Origin: Herbaspirillum sp. LeCh32-8
GTDB taxonomy: Bacteria; Pseudomonadota; Gammaproteobacteria; Burkholderiales; Burkholderiaceae_D
NCBI RefSeq assembly: GCF_017814915.1
Contig: NZ_JAGIPZ010000003.1
Location: 1 to 64,000, forward strand
Length of the DNA stretch: 64,000 nucleotides
Direction: 5' to 3'
Shown: positions 61,114 through 64,000 of the stretch, in pieces
Position numbering within the stretch: position 1 is the stretch's first letter
Layout: every line of letters starts with the position of its first letter
Position numbers and translations under genes: made by a program
Notes under the pieces: model-generated
Databases searched by the model: none
Seen by the model: only the letters and a program-made list of their open reading frames with translations
Told to the model about the DNA's origin: nothing

Positions 61114-61147
61114 CGACACTGGATCCCGGCCTGCGCCGGGATGACGG
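61114..61147 (+). repeat. Palindromic intergenic repeat, copy 4
   Basis: 34-bp core with hairpin ATCCCGGC-CTGC-GCCGGGAT. It lies 63 bp before the end of the convergent sensor kinase gene. Confidence 0.8.
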
Positions 61148-61209
61148 AGGATGGCGTACCGAGCACGGCATACAACGCTCTGTGATTCGGAGCACTCAGC
61201 ATCCTATGG

Positions 61210-62571
61210 TCAGCCCAAAGAAGCCACCACCAGCTCCGCCTCCAGCCCACCTCCCTCACGATTTCTCAACACCAACGAACCATTCAAGGCCTCCGCCAGC
61301 TGCTGCGCAATCGCCAGTCCCAGCCCAGTCCCGCCGGTGCCGCGATTGCGCGAAGACTCCAGCCGGAAGAACGGCTGGAACACCGCATCAAGCTGGTCCG
61401 CCGGAATCCCCGGCCCGCGGTCGCGGACGAACACCGCCACCCGCCCGCCGTCCAGCAGGTGCGCCTCCACCTCGGCCGAGCCGCCGAACTTCAAGGCGTT
61501 GTCGATCAGGTTGGTCAGAATGCGCCGCAAGGCATGCGAACGCGTCACCAGCGCCAGGCCCGACACCGGCAGCGGCTCGGGCATGGCGACATCGCGCCCG
61601 GTGTCCTGGTAATCGAACACCATGCTTTCCAGGAACGACGCCAGGTCGATGCGCACCGGCGCTTCGGTGCTGCCGTGCGCGCTGCGCGCGTAGGCGATGC
61701 CCTCCTGCACCAGGCGCTCGATCTCGGCCAGGTCGTGCATCAGCTTGTCGCGCCCGGCGCTCTCCTCGGCCATCTCGGCGCGCAGCTTCATGCGGGTGAT
61801 CGGCGTCTGCAGATCGTGCGACACCGCGGCCAGGATCTGCACCCGCTCCTGCAGGTAATCCGAAATGCGCTCGCGCATGGCGTTGAAGGCGGTCGCCGCA
61901 TGCGCCACCTCGACCGGGCCGTCCTCCTGCAAGGGCGGCGCGTTCTTGCTGAGGTCGAGGCGATCAGCGGCGTCGGCCAGGTCGGCCAGCGGCCGCAGCG
62001 CCAGGCGCACCGCAAACCAGCTGCACAGCACCAGCACCAGCAACTGCGCCGCCAGCACATAGGGCAGCCACTGCGTGAGCGGCTTCATGGCCGGCTTGAT
62101 GTCCACCGCCAGCGCGCTGCCGTCGGACAGTTTCAGGTGCGCCTGCAGGTGTTCGCGCGGGCCGGGCACGGTTTCCATCGTGAACGGATAGCGCGCGCCG
62201 AGCGCGTCGCGGATCTTGCCGGCGATCTGCTGCGCGCGCGGCGACAGTTCGGGCACGCCGGCCATGCCTTCGCCGATCACATAGCCATAGGTGCCGCGCT
62301 GCAGCGGGCCGATCCATTCAGGACGTTCTGCTGCGGGCAGGCGGTCGAGGATGGCGACCGAGGTGGCGACGTCGTTCTCCAGCGTGTCGAGCATGACCGC
62401 GCGCGCGGCCATGTAGCGCTCCATGAAGAGCACGCCGAAGGACAGAATGTGCGCCAGCGCCAGCCCGGCCAGCAGGATCAGGAACAGGCGGGCGCCCAAC
62501 GTGCGCGGCATGCGCAGCAGGCGGCGCGGCGCGGCGTGGGTGGTTGCGGCGGACGCAGCGGTGACGTTCAC
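61210..62571 (-). CDS. Sensor histidine kinase (EnvZ-like, HAMP)
   Basis: 453 residues. Transmembrane helix at about 27-50, periplasmic domain about 51-165, second helix about 168-190, HAMP (RLALRPLADLADAADRLDLSKNAPPLQEDGPVEVAHAATAFNAMRERI). The dimerisation/phospho-acceptor domain has His252 (AAVSHDLQTPITRMKLRAEMAEE). The ATPase part has N box NLIDNALKFGG, VRDRGPGIP and TGGTGLGLAIAQQLAEAL. It autophosphorylates and passes phosphate to the response regulator encoded just upstream, with which it overlaps by 4 bp. The signal is unknown; the neighbouring CcdA-type gene hints at envelope redox or oxidant stress. Confidence 0.94.
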   Translation of the reverse strand: MNVTAASAATTHAAPRRLLRMPRTLGARLFLILLAGLALAHILSFGVLFMERYMAARAVMLDTLENDVATSVAILDRLPAAERPEWIGPLQRGTYGYVIGEGMAGVPELSPRAQQIAGKIRDALGARYPFTMETVPGPREHLQAHLKLSDGSALAVDIKPAMKPLTQWLPYVLAAQLLVLVLCSWFAVRLALRPLADLADAADRLDLSKNAPPLQEDGPVEVAHAATAFNAMRERISDYLQERVQILAAVSHDLQTPITRMKLRAEMAEESAGRDKLMHDLAEIERLVQEGIAYARSAHGSTEAPVRIDLASFLESMVFDYQDTGRDVAMPEPLPVSGLALVTRSHALRRILTNLIDNALKFGGSAEVEAHLLDGGRVAVFVRDRGPGIPADQLDAVFQPFFRLESSRNRGTGGTGLGLAIAQQLAEALNGSLVLRNREGGGLEAELVVASLG

Positions 62572-63308
62572 GTGCGCGCCTCTTCGATCTCGACCGGCAT
62601 CGAGAACACGTAGCCCTCGTTGCGGATGGTCTTGATGTAGCGCGGCTCGCGCGCGTCATCCTCCAGGCGCTGGCGCACGCGGCTCACCAGGAGGTCGATC
62701 GAGCGATCGAAGATCTCGGCCTCGCGGCCCTGCGTGAGCGACAGCAGCTGGTCGCGGTTGAGCACGCGCTGCGGATGATCGACGAACACGCGCAGCAGAC
62801 GATACTCGGCGCCGGAGAGCGTCACCACCGTGCCGTCGGTGGCCAGCAGGTGGCGCTCGCTGGTGTCCAGCCGCCAGGGGCCGAACCTCAGGATCTTGCC
62901 CGCCTCGGATACCTGCAGATTGGGCGGCAGCATGCGCGTACGGCGCAGCACCGACTTGATGCGCGCCAGCAGCTCGCGCGCGGCGAACGGCTTGGCGAGG
63001 TAATCGTCGGCGCCCATCTCCAGGCCGATCACGCGGTCGGTCTCTTCCGAGCGCGCGGTCAGCATGATCACCGGCGTGGCGCGGTGCTTGCCGGCGCGCA
63101 GCTCGCGACACAGCACCAGGCCATCGTCGCCGGGCATCATGATGTCCAGCACGATCAGGTCCACCGCGTTGGCGGCCACGAAAGCGCGCATCTGGCGTCC
63201 GTCGGCGGCCACGTCCACGCGCAGCCCGTTCTTTTTCAGATAGTCCGCCACCAGCTCGCGGATTTCCCTGTCGTCGTCGACGATCAGGATGTGATCGATG
63301 TGTTCCAC
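62568..63308 (-). CDS. OmpR-family response regulator
   Basis: 246 residues from a GTG at 63308 (AGAGG six bases upstream). Receiver with DDD at 11-13, phospho-acceptor Asp55 (LIVLDIMMPGDDG), Thr in MLTARS and Lys in LAKPFAARELLARI. The C-terminal winged helix reads FGPWRLDTSERHLLATDGTVVTLSGAEYRLLRVFVDHPQRVLNRDQLLSLTQGRE and IDLLVSRVRQRLEDDAREPRYIKTIRNEGYVF. The stop overlaps the kinase start (ATGA). The 348-bp region upstream, shared with the divergent CcdA-type gene, holds a repeated TTGTAC/TGTATC-type motif. That motif also precedes the hydrolase gene at 60169. Confidence 0.94.
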   Translation of the reverse strand: MEHIDHILIVDDDREIRELVADYLKKNGLRVDVAADGRQMRAFVAANAVDLIVLDIMMPGDDGLVLCRELRAGKHRATPVIMLTARSEETDRVIGLEMGADDYLAKPFAARELLARIKSVLRRTRMLPPNLQVSEAGKILRFGPWRLDTSERHLLATDGTVVTLSGAEYRLLRVFVDHPQRVLNRDQLLSLTQGREAEIFDRSIDLLVSRVRQRLEDDAREPRYIKTIRNEGYVFSMPVEIEEART

Positions 63309-63406
63309 CTGCAGCCTCTCTTGCTTTTCTGGTTTCTTCGGATTTTCCCAATCCTGTCTTTTACGTGGTGCACGCCCATCCCGCAAGCGGGCGCGGCCGC
63401 AGATTT

Positions 63407-63423
63407 GTACCCCAATGTATCCG
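63407..63423. promoter_or_regulatory. Candidate response-regulator box, copy near the regulator gene
   Basis: GTACCCCAATGTATCCG, 15 of 17 identical to the box before the hydrolase. A looser relative, GTATCCGCCATGTGTAG, lies on the minus strand at 63576-63592. Confidence 0.6.
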
Positions 63424-63514
63424 GGCGGTTTGCCGACACAGCAAACGACAAAGGCGTCGCAAAGTTGCTCGAATGACATCGACGTTGCGGCGTCGCCCCG
63501 TATTTTCTCCCGAT

Positions 63515-63532
63515 TTGTACGCGCATGTACAA
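63515..63532. promoter_or_regulatory. TTGTAC palindrome in the divergent region
   Basis: TTGTAC-GCGCAT-GTACAA is a perfect 6-6-6 inverted repeat. Its left part GATTTGTAC repeats the sequence at 63402-63410, suggesting two related sites about 110 bp apart. Confidence 0.55.
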
Positions 63533-63656
63533 GCGCCGCCGCCGGACAACTTGCGATACACAAGACCGGCTTGGGCTACACATGGCGGATACACCGGCGC
63601 GGTTTCATGCAGGGGTCGCAACACATACCGCATCCACCCTCGCAAGGAGCCACATC

Positions 63657-64000
63657 ATGATCCTCTATCTCGCCGCCTTCTTGGGCGGGGCGCTCACACT
63701 CCTGAGCCCCTGCATCCTGCCGGTTCTGCCCTTCCTGTTCGCCCGCGCCGACCAGCCTTTCCTCACCGCGCGCCTGCCGATGCTGGCCGGCATGGCGCTG
63801 GTGTTCGCCGCCGTGGCGACGCTGGCCGCGGTGGGTGCGAACTGGGCGGTGCACGTCAATGAAATCGGCCGCATCGCCGCCATGCTGGTGCTGGCCCTGT
63901 TCGGGCTGGCGCTGGTGTGGCCGGCGCTGGCCCTGCTGCTGGCGCGTCCCGGCGTGATGCTGGGCAATGTGCTGGCCGAGCATTCGCGCCGGCGCCCGGC
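63657..64000 (+). CDS. CcdA/DsbD-type membrane protein, N-terminal part
   Basis: The gene starts at 63657 (AGGAG seven bases upstream) and runs off the right edge after 114 codons. It opens with LGGALTLLSPCILPVLPFLFARAD, the first helix of the CcdA/DsbD transmembrane domain with its redox-active Cys in the S-P-C-I-L-P motif. A second helix (MLAGMALVFAAVATLAAVG) and a third (IAAMLVLALFGLALVWPALALLL) follow. These proteins carry electrons from thioredoxin across the membrane to periplasmic thiol or methionine-sulfoxide reductases. It is divergent from the two-component system, whose boxes lie in between. Confidence 0.88.
   Translation, partial: MILYLAAFLGGALTLLSPCILPVLPFLFARADQPFLTARLPMLAGMALVFAAVATLAAVGANWAVHVNEIGRIAAMLVLALFGLALVWPALALLLARPGVMLGNVLAEHSRRRP

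Noticed and set aside
60371-61147. CRISPR array
   Set aside because: Four repeats with very unequal spacing (84, 466 and 91 bp between cores), no unique spacers of constant length and no cas genes.

Overview
The window looks like a chromosomal segment of a GC-rich betaproteobacterium, most likely Burkholderiales/Oxalobacteraceae and Herbaspirillum-like. That is an inference from base composition, codon use and gene families: TAT-exported hydrolases, TRAP and DMT transporters, many LysR/MocR regulators, TonB receptors. No rRNA, tRNA, CRISPR, prophage or transposase gene was seen. All calls are read by eye from sequence motifs; no database was searched.

Layout. 0-5 kb: the end of an SDR gene, small exported or cytosolic proteins (SnoaL-like, VOC, ABM monooxygenase), an AraC-type regulator, and two alpha/beta hydrolases with TAT-type leaders (perhydrolase/chloroperoxidase and epoxide hydrolase). 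5.8-8.2 kb: an autotransporter. 9-11 kb: two stand-alone receiver proteins, a DUF1289 protein and an FMN reductase. 11.2-15.8 kb: two TonB-dependent siderophore receptors, one behind a clear Fur-like box. 16.1-17.1 kb: a ParD-like/methionine aminopeptidase gene pair with its own palindrome. 17.2-21.0 kb: a three-subunit FAD (GMC) dehydrogenase with triheme cytochrome c. 21.4-25.1 kb: a chemoreceptor, then a tartrate/D-malate-type dehydrogenase with a divergent LysR gene. 25.1-28.4 kb: a MocR regulator divergent from an unusual fusion of ferredoxin, flavin reductase and M24 peptidase domains.

28.5-40.9 kb: a LOG protein, then a carbohydrate or hydroxy-acid module. It holds LysR, a full-length transketolase, a 2-hydroxyacid dehydrogenase, an MOFRL glycerate kinase, an SDR, a TRAP transporter (DctP plus fused DctQM) and a second, split transketolase. 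A 186-bp near-perfect inverted-repeat element sits in the middle. 41.2-43.3 kb: a GGDEF-EAL protein. 43.3-47.7 kb: hydroxy-acid oxidase, RraA-like aldolase and MFS transporter with a divergent LysR. 47.9-50.0 kb: a siderophore-interacting reductase/MarR pair and a YddG-like exporter.

50.2-57.6 kb: a cobalamin riboswitch leads a five-gene operon of TonB receptor, periplasmic binding protein whose predicted mature N-terminus is histidine-rich, two permeases and a double ATPase. This reads as a B12-controlled uptake system for a cobalt/nickel chelate or corrinoid, and is the most striking complete system here. 57.7-64 kb: a membrane protein followed by a 23-residue hydrophobic mini-protein, a TAT-exported epoxide-hydrolase-like protein, a field of palindromic repeats, an OmpR/EnvZ-type two-component system, and the start of a CcdA/DsbD-type membrane protein. 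A 17-bp motif shared by the promoter regions of the hydrolase and the response regulator suggests one small regulon.
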